A stretch of DNA of 64,000 nucleotides from Trichococcus patagoniensis (GTDB lineage: Bacteria > Bacillota > Bacilli > Lactobacillales > Aerococcaceae). Below, in pieces: positions 44,851-54,867 of this stretch. The notes beneath the pieces were generated by a model. That model was not told where the DNA came from, made no database searches, and saw nothing but the letters and a program-made list of their open reading frames with translations. The first letter of the stretch is position 1; every line of letters begins with the position of its first letter. The DNA is taken from the NCBI RefSeq assembly GCF_003051085.1, contig NZ_QAOM01000001.1, positions 62,001-126,000 on the forward strand, in the 5' to 3' direction. The translations under genes were made by a program, and so were the position numbers.

Positions 44851-44881
44851 AATAAATTGTGCCTGAGTTGCACTATTTATT
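44851..44881 (+). other. Stem-loop ahead of ftsL
   Basis: AATAAATTGTGC pairs with GCACTATTTATT, one mismatch in 12, around a seven-base loop, 20 bases before the ftsL GTG. There is no T tail, so it is more likely a stability or translation element than a terminator. Confidence 0.45.
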
Positions 44882-44901
44882 GCGGGGGAGGAGAGGATTA
44901 A

Positions 44902-45282
44902 GTGGCATTACCTGAATATAAGGCGGCGATAGCAGAACCGACGCTGCCGAAAAAACTGACAGAACCTAAACAAGGCCAGCCTGAACCGAAAGGCTACAAA
45001 GCCGTTAGAGATAAATATGTAAAACTTGAAAAATTTGCCATCACCATCACGCTGTTCAGCGCATTGGTCGTATTGCTGCTGTCACTGGCTACACAAGTGA
45101 CCCTCTCCAATCAGAACAGAGCGTTACAGGACTTACAAAATGATAGCGTTGCGATCGGTTTAGAAAATCAAAACTTGGAGCAGGAAGTCCAAGAACTTTC
45201 AAGATACGATCGCATCATCGAGATAGCAAAAGAACTTGGTCTGGAAATGAATGAAGCAAACGTTAGGAATGTTACGCGATGA
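44902..45282 (+). CDS. ftsL: Cell division protein FtsL
   Basis: A protein of 126 residues with a basic cytosolic tail (about 1-43), one membrane helix (about 44-66, ITITLFSALVVLLLSLATQV) and an extracellular coiled coil (70-110) ending in LGLEMNEANVRNVTR. It forms the FtsLB/DivIC-DivIB complex that activates septal synthesis. The GTG start follows GGGGGAGGAGAGG. It overlaps the PBP gene by four bases. Confidence 0.92.
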   Translation: MALPEYKAAIAEPTLPKKLTEPKQGQPEPKGYKAVRDKYVKLEKFAITITLFSALVVLLLSLATQVTLSNQNRALQDLQNDSVAIGLENQNLEQEVQELSRYDRIIEIAKELGLEMNEANVRNVTR

Positions 45283-47438
45283 AAAAAACAGCTAATCCTC
45301 AAAGAAATCGAAAAAAAATGACTCGTATCATGGTTGGTTTGACAGGTTTACTATTTCTTGTATTTATTTTTCGTTTTTCTATGATCATGATCACCAAGAA
45401 GGTAAATGGCGAGAATCTAAGCGAGCATGTTAATAATTTATATACCAGAAGTAGTATCCTTGCCGCAAAAAGAGGTACCATCTATGACATAGGTGGTAAT
45501 CCCATTGCCTTGGATGCTACTTCTTATTCGTTGGTGGCCGTTTTGACCGATGAATGGAGTGAAGATACAGAAAATCCGAATCATATCGTCGACAAGGAAA
45601 AGACAGCTGAAGCACTGGCACAATATATCAGCATGAGCAAAGAAGACATTCTGACCATCCTGAACCAAGGGGCCTTGAAGCAGGTCGAATTCGGAAGCGC
45701 AGGAACGAACCTGAATTATGCGACCAAATCCAGCATTGAAGCGGAAGACCTTCCGGGCATCACTTTTGAGGAAACGCCATCCAGGCTTTATCCGAACGGG
45801 ATTTTTGCTTCCCATCTTGTCGGTTTTGCGCAAAGTTCAGCCAGCGAAGAAGAAGCAGACACAAACGAAGAAAAGAAATTGGTCGGCATGATGGGGATAG
45901 AATCCCTGTACGATAATGAGCTGGACGGCAGCGATGGTGAAGTCACTTATCAAGAAGATTCCAAGGGCTATCTGATTCCAGGAACGCAGATTCAGGAAAA
46001 GGAGCCTGTCGAAGGCGATAATCTTTATCTGACCCTCGACAGTCGCCTGCAGATTTATCTCGAAAGCCTGATGTCGCAAGTGTATGCAGAGGCCGAACCG
46101 GAATCGATGACAGCTATGTTGGTCGATCCGGATACAGGTGCGATCCTTGCGGCTTCCCAGCGGCCCACCTTCAACGCCACGACAAAAGATGGCATTGATG
46201 CCCAGTGGCAGAATCTGTTGGTGGAGGATACGTACGAACCGGGTTCCACTTTCAAAATTTTGACTTTGGCGGCAGCAGTGAACGAGGGGGTATTCAGCCC
46301 GTTTGCGACGTACGCTTCCGGCAGTGTGGAAGTGGAAGGCGGAACCATCCGTGACTACAATAAGGACGGTTGGGGCAATATCACCTATCTCGAGGGATTG
46401 GCCCGTTCAAGCAACGTGGCCTTCGTGAAACTGGTGCAAACGATGGGTTACGACGTTTGGGAGTCCTATATGAAAGCTTTCGGCATCGGCCAATCAACCG
46501 ATTCAGGACTGGAAAATGAAGCAACTGGGAATTACAGCTATACGTATCCGCTGGAAAAGGCGAATACGGCATTCGGACAAGGGGTAACGGTTACGCCTTT
46601 CCAATTGATGCAAGCATTTACGGCAATCGCAAATGATGGCACCATGATGAAACTGAACTATCTGGATCGCACAGAAAATCCGAATACGGGCGAGGTCACC
46701 GTTAACGAACCGGAAGAAGTCGGATCCCCGATCACGGCGGAAACCGCCCAGACGGTACTGACCTACCTGAAAGAAGTCGTCTACAACGAGAATGGATCCG
46801 GACAGGCTTACAAGATCGAAGGGACAGAGATCGCTGCCAAAACGGGTACGGCAGAAGTGGTGAATTCCACAACAGGCGCATATTACACCGGCTACTCCAA
46901 TTATCTTTATTCGGTGGTCGGATTTGCGCCGGCGGATGATCCCAGCTACATCCTGTATTTGACCATGAAACGGCCTGCCAACTTGGACAGCCTGAATGGT
47001 TCCAAGTATTTGTCGGAAATATTCAATCCATTCATGACAAGGGCAATCGAGTATGACAACCTGAATACAGAAGTGACCGGAGACGTCAATCAAGCGTCGA
47101 TGCCTGAAGTGACAACTATGTCCAAAGATGAGGCGTTGGCGGCCCTGACTGCTGTCGGCTATAATGATACAGCAATCATCGGCAGCGGCAGCCGGATCGT
47201 CCAACAATATCCATACGCCGGGACACAGACAATCACAAACCAGAAGGCGATCCTCATGACGGAAGGTGCGATGACGATGCCTGATGTTTACGGCTGGTCA
47301 AAAGACGATGTCCTGAAAGTGTCAGAAATCGCAGGCATCAACTTCACTTTTGAAGGGGAAGGCTATGTGGTTTTCCAGAGTCTGGAGACGGGTTCCATCC
47401 TGAACGCTGCTACGGAAGTCAAGATCATTTTGGAGTAA
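45279..47438 (+). CDS. pbpX: Division-specific class B penicillin-binding protein (PBP2X/FtsI type)
   Basis: A transpeptidase of 719 residues with an N-terminal membrane anchor (about 15-38), a dimerisation domain, and a transpeptidase domain with S323-T-F-K326, SSN (377-379) and KTG (521-523). Two PASTA domains end the protein (from about residue 607 and 665). It crosslinks septal peptidoglycan. PASTA domains and the site next to ftsL identify the PBP2X/PBP2B-like group; the symbol is by analogy with streptococci. Confidence 0.93.
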   Translation: MKKTANPQRNRKKMTRIMVGLTGLLFLVFIFRFSMIMITKKVNGENLSEHVNNLYTRSSILAAKRGTIYDIGGNPIALDATSYSLVAVLTDEWSEDTENPNHIVDKEKTAEALAQYISMSKEDILTILNQGALKQVEFGSAGTNLNYATKSSIEAEDLPGITFEETPSRLYPNGIFASHLVGFAQSSASEEEADTNEEKKLVGMMGIESLYDNELDGSDGEVTYQEDSKGYLIPGTQIQEKEPVEGDNLYLTLDSRLQIYLESLMSQVYAEAEPESMTAMLVDPDTGAILAASQRPTFNATTKDGIDAQWQNLLVEDTYEPGSTFKILTLAAAVNEGVFSPFATYASGSVEVEGGTIRDYNKDGWGNITYLEGLARSSNVAFVKLVQTMGYDVWESYMKAFGIGQSTDSGLENEATGNYSYTYPLEKANTAFGQGVTVTPFQLMQAFTAIANDGTMMKLNYLDRTENPNTGEVTVNEPEEVGSPITAETAQTVLTYLKEVVYNENGSGQAYKIEGTEIAAKTGTAEVVNSTTGAYYTGYSNYLYSVVGFAPADDPSYILYLTMKRPANLDSLNGSKYLSEIFNPFMTRAIEYDNLNTEVTGDVNQASMPEVTTMSKDEALAALTAVGYNDTAIIGSGSRIVQQYPYAGTQTITNQKAILMTEGAMTMPDVYGWSKDDVLKVSEIAGINFTFEGEGYVVFQSLETGSILNAATEVKIILE

Positions 47439-47507
47439 GCGTTCAGAAACAACACTCATAAAAACAATCAATCAAAAAATGTTAAACACCTATTAGGAGG
47501 AAATCAT

Positions 47508-48473
47508 ATGCATTGGACAGAAATGCTGTTGCCTTTATCGATCAGCTTTGCCATTACAATCAGCATGATGCCAATTTTCATCGGCTATTTTAAAGTGAAA
47601 CAATTCGGACAGATCACAAGGGAAGAAGGCCCGAAATGGCATCAAGTCAAAAGCGGCACACCGACGATGGGAGGGGTCGTCTTCATCATCGCTGCGATCC
47701 TTACCGTTATCGGGACAGCGATCTGGAAGGAAGTCCTCACCGTAAAGCTGGCTATGTTGCTGTTCGTGCTGTTGTTTTTTGCAGCTATCGGCTTTTTGGA
47801 TGATTTCCTGAAAATATTCAAAAAACAAAATGAAGGGCTGACTTCCAAGCAGAAGTTCATTTCGCAATTGGTGGGGTCTTTCGTCTTCGTCGCACTGTTC
47901 TACTTGTCGGGTTCGGATCCATTGATCACAATCCCCTTCTTTGGACAGATCCACAACTGGTTGGTGTTCGCTGTATTTACGATCATCTGGATCACAGGTT
48001 TTTCGAATGCTGTGAATCTGACCGATGGATTGGACGGATTGGTTGCCGGCACAGCAGGCATCGCCTATACCGCGTACGGCATATTGGCATACCGCCAAGG
48101 ACAATTGGAAGTATTGCTGTTTTGTATTGCGATCGTGGGCGGCCTGATCGGTTTCTTCTTTTTCAATAAGAAACCAGCTAAGATCTTTATGGGCGACGTC
48201 GGCTCGTTGGCGTTGGGCGCAGGACTCGCCGTCGTTTCGCTGGCGTTGCATCTGGAATGGTCCTTGTTGCTGATCGGCCTTGTTTTCGTCATTGAAACAG
48301 CCAGCGTCATGCTGCAGGTAGGGTCCTTCAAATTGCGCGGCAAACGCATCTTCAAGATGTCGCCGATCCATCATCATTTCGAAATGAGCGGGTGGAGCGA
48401 ATGGCGCGTCGTCCTGACTTTCTGGGCTGTAGGTCTGCTTTCTGCAATCTTAGCCTTGTGGCTGCTTGTCTAA
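47508..48473 (+). CDS. mraY: Phospho-N-acetylmuramoyl-pentapeptide transferase
   Basis: An integral membrane enzyme of 321 residues with about ten helices. It moves phospho-MurNAc-pentapeptide to undecaprenyl phosphate, giving lipid I. Motifs are FLDDFLK, NLTDGLDGL and FMGDVGSLALGA, and the C-terminal SPIHHHFE. AGGAGG precedes the start. murD follows after 18 bases. Confidence 0.97.
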   Translation: MHWTEMLLPLSISFAITISMMPIFIGYFKVKQFGQITREEGPKWHQVKSGTPTMGGVVFIIAAILTVIGTAIWKEVLTVKLAMLLFVLLFFAAIGFLDDFLKIFKKQNEGLTSKQKFISQLVGSFVFVALFYLSGSDPLITIPFFGQIHNWLVFAVFTIIWITGFSNAVNLTDGLDGLVAGTAGIAYTAYGILAYRQGQLEVLLFCIAIVGGLIGFFFFNKKPAKIFMGDVGSLALGAGLAVVSLALHLEWSLLLIGLVFVIETASVMLQVGSFKLRGKRIFKMSPIHHHFEMSGWSEWRVVLTFWAVGLLSAILALWLLV

Positions 48474-48491
48474 GCGAAAGGAGAAAAAGAC

Positions 48492-49880
48492 ATGAAAACA
48501 AATAATCGATTCGAAAACAAAAAAGTATTGGTGCTGGGTTTGGCGCTCAGCGGGATGAATGCGGCCAAACTGCTCCTTGAACTCGGCGCAATGGTCACAG
48601 TCAATGATGCAAAGGAATTGAACGACAATCCGGATGCGAAGGAGTTGATTTCATCCGGCATCAAAGTGATCGCTGGATCCCATCCGATCGAGCTGTTGGA
48701 TGAATCTTTCTCGTTCATGGTCAAAAACCCGGGCATCCCGTACAACAATCCGATGGTCAAACGTGCCCTCGAATTGGGAATCCCCGTATTGACAGAGGTC
48801 GAGTTGGCAGCGGAAATCCTCGAAGGCCGCCTGATCGGTGTGACAGGCACGAACGGAAAGACCACGACCACGACGATGATCACGGACCTGTTGAATGCGG
48901 GCAGAAAAATAGGGAAAGCCTATAAAGCCGGCAACATCGGCGTGCCAGCATCGGCAGTGGCGCGTGTGGCGACTGCGGACGACGATGTTGTTATGGAGTT
49001 GTCCAGCTTCCAATTGATGGGTATCGAAGCGATGCGGCCTGCCATCGCCGTCATCACGAACATCACGGAAGCCCATCTGGATTATCATGGGGAGCGCAAG
49101 GAATACGTCAAAGCGAAGTGGCGCATAACCGAGAATCAAACCGCGGCTGACTATCTTGTTTTGAATTGGGATCAAGCCGAATTGCGTAACATGTCGCAGC
49201 TTTCAAAAGCGCAAATCATTCCTTTTTCACGTACGCAGGTTCTTGAAGATGGCGCCTATGCATCAGAAGGTTCGCTGTATTTCAAGGGCGAAAAAGTGAT
49301 GGCTATTTCCGATTTGAGGGTTCCTGGCGAACACAACATCGAAAATGCACTGGCTGCGATCGCTGTGGCGAAACTCTCTGGTGTAGGGAATGAGGCTATC
49401 GTATCAGCCTTCCATCTCTTTTATGGCGTCGAGCACCGGATCCAATTTGTAGCCGAGCTCAACGGAAGAAAATTCTACAATGACTCGAAAGCAACGAATA
49501 TTCTCGCAACCAAAACAGCTCTGAGCAGCTTCCGGACTCCAATCATCCTGTTGGCGGGAGGATTGGACCGTGGGAATACCTTCGAAGAGCTCGTTCCCTT
49601 TCTTGAAAATGTGAAGACGTTGATCGTCTTCGGGGAAACTGCCGAGAAATTGAAGGCTGCAGGCGAGCAAGCCGGCATCAAAGAAATCGTCGTGACGGAT
49701 CATGTCGCCAGTGCGGTTCCGATCAGTTACCAGTACAGCGAAGAAGGCGACACGATCCTGTTGTCACCGGCCTGCGCGAGCTGGGATCAGTACAAAAATT
49801 TTGAAGTGCGCGGCAAAACATTCACGGATGTTGTCCATTCCTTGGTCAAAGCCACGAGTGAGGAGGATGGTTCTTTCTAG
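48492..49880 (+). CDS. murD: UDP-N-acetylmuramoylalanine-D-glutamate ligase
   Basis: A protein of 462 residues with the three Mur-ligase domains. The ATP loop GTNGKT is at 119-124, the middle motif NITEAHLDYHG follows, and NDSKATN plus AGGLDRG lie in the C-terminal domain. It adds D-Glu to UDP-MurNAc-L-Ala. GAAAGGAG precedes the start. Confidence 0.97.
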   Translation: MKTNNRFENKKVLVLGLALSGMNAAKLLLELGAMVTVNDAKELNDNPDAKELISSGIKVIAGSHPIELLDESFSFMVKNPGIPYNNPMVKRALELGIPVLTEVELAAEILEGRLIGVTGTNGKTTTTTMITDLLNAGRKIGKAYKAGNIGVPASAVARVATADDDVVMELSSFQLMGIEAMRPAIAVITNITEAHLDYHGERKEYVKAKWRITENQTAADYLVLNWDQAELRNMSQLSKAQIIPFSRTQVLEDGAYASEGSLYFKGEKVMAISDLRVPGEHNIENALAAIAVAKLSGVGNEAIVSAFHLFYGVEHRIQFVAELNGRKFYNDSKATNILATKTALSSFRTPIILLAGGLDRGNTFEELVPFLENVKTLIVFGETAEKLKAAGEQAGIKEIVVTDHVASAVPISYQYSEEGDTILLSPACASWDQYKNFEVRGKTFTDVVHSLVKATSEEDGSF

Positions 49881-49895
49881 AGAACCTATGTGCTT

Positions 49896-50996
49896 ATGAA
49901 AATAGTATTATCCGGTGGGGGAACAGGCGGGCATATCTACCCGGCGTTAGCCCTGATGAACCGAATCAAAGAAAAATATCCGGACAGTGAATTCCTTTAT
50001 GTGGGAACGGACCGCGGTTTGGAAAGCACAATCGTACCAAAGGCTGGCGTGGCCTTCAAATCCGTCAAGATCCAAGGGCTGCGCCGGAGTTTATCGCTTC
50101 AGAACCTGAAGACGGTCTACCTGATGATCAAGAGCATTTCGGACTCGAAGAAAATCATCAAAGCATTCCAGCCGGATGTCGTCATCGGGACGGGTGGCTA
50201 TGTTTGCGCCCCCGTCCTGTATGCCGCCTCCAAATTGGGCGTGCCGACCATCATCCACGAGCAAAATTCAGTCGCAGGCGTCACCAATAAATTTTTGAGC
50301 AGAGTTGTGGACCGCATCTGCATTTGTTTTGAGGATGCCCGCGGTGATTTCTCCGCCTATCCAGAGAAGATTGTTTTCACGGGGAATCCAAGGGCGCAGG
50401 AAGTGGCCTCCATTAAGGAAAGCGCCGACCTGAAGGAATACGGATTGAAGGAAGAAGTGCCGACCGTTTTGATTTTTGGCGGCAGCCGCGGAGCCAGGAA
50501 GCTGAATGAATCTTTCGCAGCCGCCTACCCGCTCTTCAAAAACAAGCCGTATCAAGTGCTGCTGGCTACCGGAGACGTCCACTACAAAGCAGTGGAGCAG
50601 GAAATCAGCGCGCTGCCGGACCGTTTGGATAACGTCCGGATTGTGCCGTACATCCATGACATGCCGAAATTGTTCAAGCGTACCGACTTGATTGTATCGC
50701 GCAGCGGTGCGACCACATTGACGGAAGTGATGGCTTTGGGTTTGCCGAGCATCCTGATCCCGAGTCCGTATGTCACGAACAACCATCAGCAAAAAAATGC
50801 GGAAAGCCTAGTGAAAAATGGGGCAGCCGAAATGATCCTTGAGAAGGATCTGCAGGCACAATCCTTGTTTGACGCCATCGACAAGCTGATGACCAATGAA
50901 ACGGGACGCAAAGAAATGGCTTTCCAAGCCAAACAGATGGGCATAACGGATGCATCAGACCGGATCATCGATGTCATTCTGGCTTTGAAAAAGTGA
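49896..50996 (+). CDS. murG: Undecaprenyl-PP-MurNAc-pentapeptide GlcNAc transferase
   Basis: A GT28 enzyme of 366 residues that turns lipid I into lipid II at the inner membrane face. The glycine-rich loop GGGTGGH is at 7-13; [14 protein letters not shown] and [10 protein letters not shown] are in place. ATG 49896 gives the usual [12 protein letters not shown] start but has no good ribosome site; GTG 49890 in frame is the alternative. Expression may depend on coupling to murD, which ends 15 bases upstream. Confidence 0.95.
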   Translation: MKIVLSGGGTGGHIYPALALMNRIKEKYPDSEFLYVGTDRGLESTIVPKAGVAFKSVKIQGLRRSLSLQNLKTVYLMIKSISDSKKIIKAFQPDVVIGTGGYVCAPVLYAASKLGVPTIIHEQNSVAGVTNKFLSRVVDRICICFEDARGDFSAYPEKIVFTGNPRAQEVASIKESADLKEYGLKEEVPTVLIFGGSRGARKLNESFAAAYPLFKNKPYQVLLATGDVHYKAVEQEISALPDRLDNVRIVPYIHDMPKLFKRTDLIVSRSGATTLTEVMALGLPSILIPSPYVTNNHQQKNAESLVKNGAAEMILEKDLQAQSLFDAIDKLMTNETGRKEMAFQAKQMGITDASDRIIDVILALKK

Positions 50997-51014
50997 GAAA
51001 GGGAGGGAGGCCAG

Positions 51015-51959
51015 ATGGTTTTCGGAAAAATCCGGCAGAAGCTGAACAGTAAGAGTTCGTCGGCAGGGACTCCCTGGCAGCGCGCGACTGCTGAAGCGGA
51101 AAGGCAAAACAAGGCGCAGATAAAGCAGCAGATCACAATAAACGGCCGCACCCATCGTTTGTTGGAAGAGAAAAAAGCGAAGTTGAAACCAAGGAAAAAC
51201 CTTTCCGAAACCGCGAAAACCGGCAAACGACAAGGGTACCTTGGCTGGTACAGCATTTTTTTGGTGGGGGCCATCGGCAGCAGTTTTCTGGTTTCCCCCT
51301 ACGGTAAAGTCAAGGACATCTATGTGGAAGGGGCCGAAGATGTTCCGGAACAAAGCATCATCGATGCCAGCCATATCACCGGGAAACTGACCGCCTTGGG
51401 AGTCGTCTGGAATGATGAAAAGATCCATGCCTACATCACTAATACTTTGTCCCAAGTCAAAACAGCGGAAGTGACGTTGCGCGGCATGAACGATGTCACG
51501 ATCCATGTGACGGAACACGAAACCATTGCCTATGTTTATTCGGGCGGCAGCTATTATAATGTCCTGGAGAACGGCACTGTGGCAGACACGGAATTGAAGG
51601 TTCCGATCGGGAATAACCCGATCATCACAAGCTTTGAAATGAACCAAAATCTGGAGGACCTGCTCGAACAATATATGCAATTGACGGACAGTGTCCAGAA
51701 CAGCATCTCTGAAATCAAATATACCGGAACGGAAGAAAATCCTTATGCAATCACGGTCTATATGAACGATGGGAATGAAGTGAAGGCGATCTTGCCATCC
51801 TTTGCCGAGAAGATCTTATACTACCCTGACATCGTAAGCCAATTGGGCGAGACGAAAGGGACCATCGATCTTGAAGTGGGTGTCTACTTTACGCCCTTTG
51901 CGCAAGCAACGGAAGAGGAAGCGTCCGCCTCGGCAGATTCCACCACTCCAGCCGAATGA
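51015..51959 (+). CDS. divIB: Cell division protein DivIB (FtsQ-like)
   Basis: A protein of 314 residues with a basic cytosolic part (1-75), a membrane helix (about 77-95), a POTRA domain starting KDIYVEGAEDVPEQSI, a FtsQ/DivIB beta domain and a flexible acidic Ala/Ser/Thr tail. It scaffolds FtsL and DivIC at the septum. GGGAGGGAGG precedes the start. Two hairpins follow the gene (51973-52019). Confidence 0.92.
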   Translation: MVFGKIRQKLNSKSSSAGTPWQRATAEAERQNKAQIKQQITINGRTHRLLEEKKAKLKPRKNLSETAKTGKRQGYLGWYSIFLVGAIGSSFLVSPYGKVKDIYVEGAEDVPEQSIIDASHITGKLTALGVVWNDEKIHAYITNTLSQVKTAEVTLRGMNDVTIHVTEHETIAYVYSGGSYYNVLENGTVADTELKVPIGNNPIITSFEMNQNLEDLLEQYMQLTDSVQNSISEIKYTGTEENPYAITVYMNDGNEVKAILPSFAEKILYYPDIVSQLGETKGTIDLEVGVYFTPFAQATEEEASASADSTTPAE

Positions 51960-51972
51960 GCTGAAAGAGATT

Positions 51973-52019
51973 AGGATTGACTTGCAGTCAATCCTTGAAC
52001 AATGATTCCGATCATTGTT
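51973..52019 (+). other. Two consecutive perfect hairpins between divIB and ftsA
   Basis: AGGATTGACT-TGC-AGTCAATCCT (51973-51995) is followed two bases later by AACAATGAT-TCCG-ATCATTGTT (51998-52019). Neither has a proper T run. They may stabilise or end the upstream message, or be protein sites. The remaining 52020-52213 stretch is AT-rich and probably holds the ftsA promoter (TAAAAT near 52100). Confidence 0.6.
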
Positions 52020-52213
52020 GAGGGATTGAATAACTTTTGTCAGACTTCCTTCTGATAGAATTATTTGTAAAAATCTTCGTAAATGAAGAGTTATTATGAT
52101 AAAATGATAAGGTATAGCTTTCTGGCATCACGTATCAGCAACCGACAATTTTTTTCGGAACAATGCGGATGTTTACACAAGCCATTATGTCAAACGGAGG
52201 TTTCAATAAAACC

Positions 52214-53530
52214 ATGAAGAATTCAGGAATATACGTCAGTCTAGATATTGGAACCACTTCAATAAAAGTTGTAGTCGCAGAATATGTGAAAGATCAAATG
52301 AACATTATTGGAGTCGGTAATGAAATTTCCAAAGGTCTTAGCCGTGGCGTCATCGTTGATATCGATGAAACGGTCGAGTCAATCCGCAGTGCAGTCAGTC
52401 AAGCTGAAAGAAAAGCGAATATTCAGATATCAAACGTCATCGTAGGCATACCAAGCAATCAAATCAGCATCGAACCTTGCCACGGGATGTATGCAGTCGC
52501 AAGCGAAAACAAGGAAATCACAGACAAGGATGTGCAAAACGTCTTTGCTGCCGCAAAAGTCCGTTCCGTTCCACCAGAAAGAGAAATCGTTTCCGTCATC
52601 CCTGAAGAGTTCATCGTAGATGGGTTCGACGGCATCAGGGACCCGAGAGGCATGATCGGTGTACGTCTTGAATTGTACGCAAGCATGATCACTGGTCCGA
52701 AAACAATCATCCATAACATCAAACGTTGTGTAGAAAAAGCGGGTCTTCAAATCGAAGATATGGTTGTACAGCCATTGGCCATCTCAAGCGTAGCCATGAA
52801 TAAGGGCGAGCGGGATTTCGGGACCATCCTTATCGACATGGGTGGCGGCCAAACAAGCGCCTCTGTCATGCACGACGATCAATTGAAATTTTCATTTGTT
52901 GATCCCGAGGGCGGAGATCTTGTGACCAAGGACATCTCCATCATCTTGAACACGACGTTGGAAAATGCGGAGCGCGTTAAACGCGAATATGGTTATGCCA
53001 TTTCCGAAGACGCGTCCGATGAAGAATTTTTCCCTGTCGAAACGATCGGGAAAGAAGAACCAGTGAAAGTGGATGAGAAATATCTGGCCGAAATCATCGA
53101 AGCGCGCCTTGTGCAGATCTTCGAAAACATCAAACGTGCCTTGGATAAAGTGGAAGCCCGCGACCTACCCGGCGGTATCGTTCTGACCGGGGGCGCAGCG
53201 GCATTGCCGGGCGTCGTTGACTTGGCAAAAGAAATTTTTGAAATCAACGTCAAGCTGTATATTCCGGAGCAGATGGGGATGCGCAATCCGATCTATGCAA
53301 CAAGCATCGGCCTGATCAAGTATGTTGCGGGTCTGGATGACATTTACCGTGTTGCCAAAGGGAAAATACAGGTGACAGGAAAAGTGATCCCTTTGCAATC
53401 GAAAGCTCCGAAACAACCGACAGTCATCGAAGAACCTGTCTATGAACAGGAGACTTATGCCGATGAGGATCATTACGAAGAAAGCTTAGTCGGGAAATTA
53501 AAACGTTGGTTCAATAATCTGTTTGAATAA
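52214..53530 (+). CDS. ftsA: Cell division protein FtsA
   Basis: An actin-like ATPase of 438 residues that anchors FtsZ to the membrane. It starts YVSLDIGTTSIKVVVAE (phosphate loop 1), with the phosphate-2 motif IDMGGGQTSASVM and the adenosine motif GGIVLTGGAAALPG. The C-terminal amphipathic helix LVGKLKRWFNNLFE is the membrane tether. GGAGG lies 13 bases before ATG 52214, slightly long. Confidence 0.96.
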   Translation: MKNSGIYVSLDIGTTSIKVVVAEYVKDQMNIIGVGNEISKGLSRGVIVDIDETVESIRSAVSQAERKANIQISNVIVGIPSNQISIEPCHGMYAVASENKEITDKDVQNVFAAAKVRSVPPEREIVSVIPEEFIVDGFDGIRDPRGMIGVRLELYASMITGPKTIIHNIKRCVEKAGLQIEDMVVQPLAISSVAMNKGERDFGTILIDMGGGQTSASVMHDDQLKFSFVDPEGGDLVTKDISIILNTTLENAERVKREYGYAISEDASDEEFFPVETIGKEEPVKVDEKYLAEIIEARLVQIFENIKRALDKVEARDLPGGIVLTGGAAALPGVVDLAKEIFEINVKLYIPEQMGMRNPIYATSIGLIKYVAGLDDIYRVAKGKIQVTGKVIPLQSKAPKQPTVIEEPVYEQETYADEDHYEESLVGKLKRWFNNLFE

Positions 53531-53575
53531 TCACGCTGAACATAAAAAGAATGGTATGAAATAGGAGGAAATGAA

Positions 53576-54865
53576 ATGGAATTGGAATTCGATTCAAGCA
53601 TGAGTGATGGAGCAAAAATTAAAGTTATCGGTGTCGGTGGGGCAGGAAGCAATGCCGTTAACCGTATGATCGAAGAAGGCGTTAAAGGTGTTGAATTCAT
53701 CGTGGCCAATACGGACACACAAGCCTTGAATGCATCAAGTGCGGAAACAAGAATCCAACTCGGGCCTAAATTGACGAAAGGATTGGGCGCAGGCTCAGTT
53801 CCTGAAGTAGGCCGCAAAGCTGCAGAAGAGAGCGAACAACAAATCTCTGAAGCCTTGGCTGGAGCAGACATGATCTTTGTCACATGCGGAATGGGCGGCG
53901 GTACCGGTACTGGTGCAGCCCCTATCGTAGCCAGAATCGCCAAGGATCTTGGCGCGTTGACTGTCGGTGTTGTGACGCGTCCGTTCACTTTTGAAGGACC
54001 TAAAAGAGGCCGTTATGCTGCAGAAGGTATCGCTGATTTAAAAGCAAACGTTGATACATTGGTCATCATCTCAAACAACCGTCTGTTGGAAATCGTCGAC
54101 AAAAAGACGCCTATGCTGGAAGCCTTCCGTGAAGCTGATAATGTATTGCGTCAAGGCGTTCAAGGGATCTCAGACTTGATCACAGCTCCAGGATATGTCA
54201 ACTTGGACTTTGCTGATGTGAAGACCGTCATGAAAGATCAAGGTTCTGCTTTGATGGGTATCGGTATCGCTTCAGGTGAAAACCGTACAGCAGAAGCAAC
54301 CAAAAAAGCTATTTCTTCCCCATTGTTGGAAGTTTCCATCGATGGCGCCGAGCAGATCTTGTTGAACATCACGGGTGGTTCAGACTTGACGTTGTTCGAA
54401 GCACAAGATGCAAGTGATATCGTAGCACAAGCTTCATCATCCGAAGTGAACATCATCTTCGGTACTTCAATCAATGAAAACTTGGGCGACGAAGTTATCG
54501 TTACAGTAATCGCTACAGGAATCGATGACAAAAAAAAAGATGAAAAAAAAACCGCTAATCGCGGAGGCAGTGCTTTTAAGGGGCGTAAAGAAGTAGGGAA
54601 CGCACCTGTTTCGTACCCGGAGAAACAACTTCCGACTGAACGAGCAGAAGAAAAACCAGCCAAAGACCTATTCGGCGACTGGGATATCCGCAGAGACACA
54701 AACGTAAGAGAACAGGCGCCCCAATCGGTCCAACCTGAGCCGGAAGAATACCCTGTCAAACAAACAGAAAATAATTATCCACGTTATCACGAAAATAAAG
54801 AAGATAAAAACGGTGGAGAGGATTCATTGGATACACCACCTTTCTTCCGCAAGAGACGCAGATAA
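53576..54865 (+). CDS. ftsZ: Cell division protein FtsZ
   Basis: A tubulin-like GTPase of 429 residues that forms the Z ring. The signature GGGTGTG is at 107-113, and [13 protein letters not shown] opens the nucleotide fold. A variable linker of charged residues (about 320-415) leads to the C-terminal peptide [11 protein letters not shown], which binds FtsA and SepF. AGGAGG precedes the start. ylmE begins two bases after the stop. Confidence 0.98.
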   Translation: MELEFDSSMSDGAKIKVIGVGGAGSNAVNRMIEEGVKGVEFIVANTDTQALNASSAETRIQLGPKLTKGLGAGSVPEVGRKAAEESEQQISEALAGADMIFVTCGMGGGTGTGAAPIVARIAKDLGALTVGVVTRPFTFEGPKRGRYAAEGIADLKANVDTLVIISNNRLLEIVDKKTPMLEAFREADNVLRQGVQGISDLITAPGYVNLDFADVKTVMKDQGSALMGIGIASGENRTAEATKKAISSPLLEVSIDGAEQILLNITGGSDLTLFEAQDASDIVAQASSSEVNIIFGTSINENLGDEVIVTVIATGIDDKKKDEKKTANRGGSAFKGRKEVGNAPVSYPEKQLPTERAEEKPAKDLFGDWDIRRDTNVREQAPQSVQPEPEEYPVKQTENNYPRYHENKEDKNGGEDSLDTPPFFRKRRR

Positions 54866-54867
54866 GA

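Noticed and set aside
47535-48377. 280-codon minus-strand frame opposite mraY
   Set aside because: Antisense shadow with His/Gln/Asp-rich composition and no support.
50955-51680. 241-codon minus-strand frame opposite divIB
   Set aside because: Antisense shadow of divIB; no start signals or known family.
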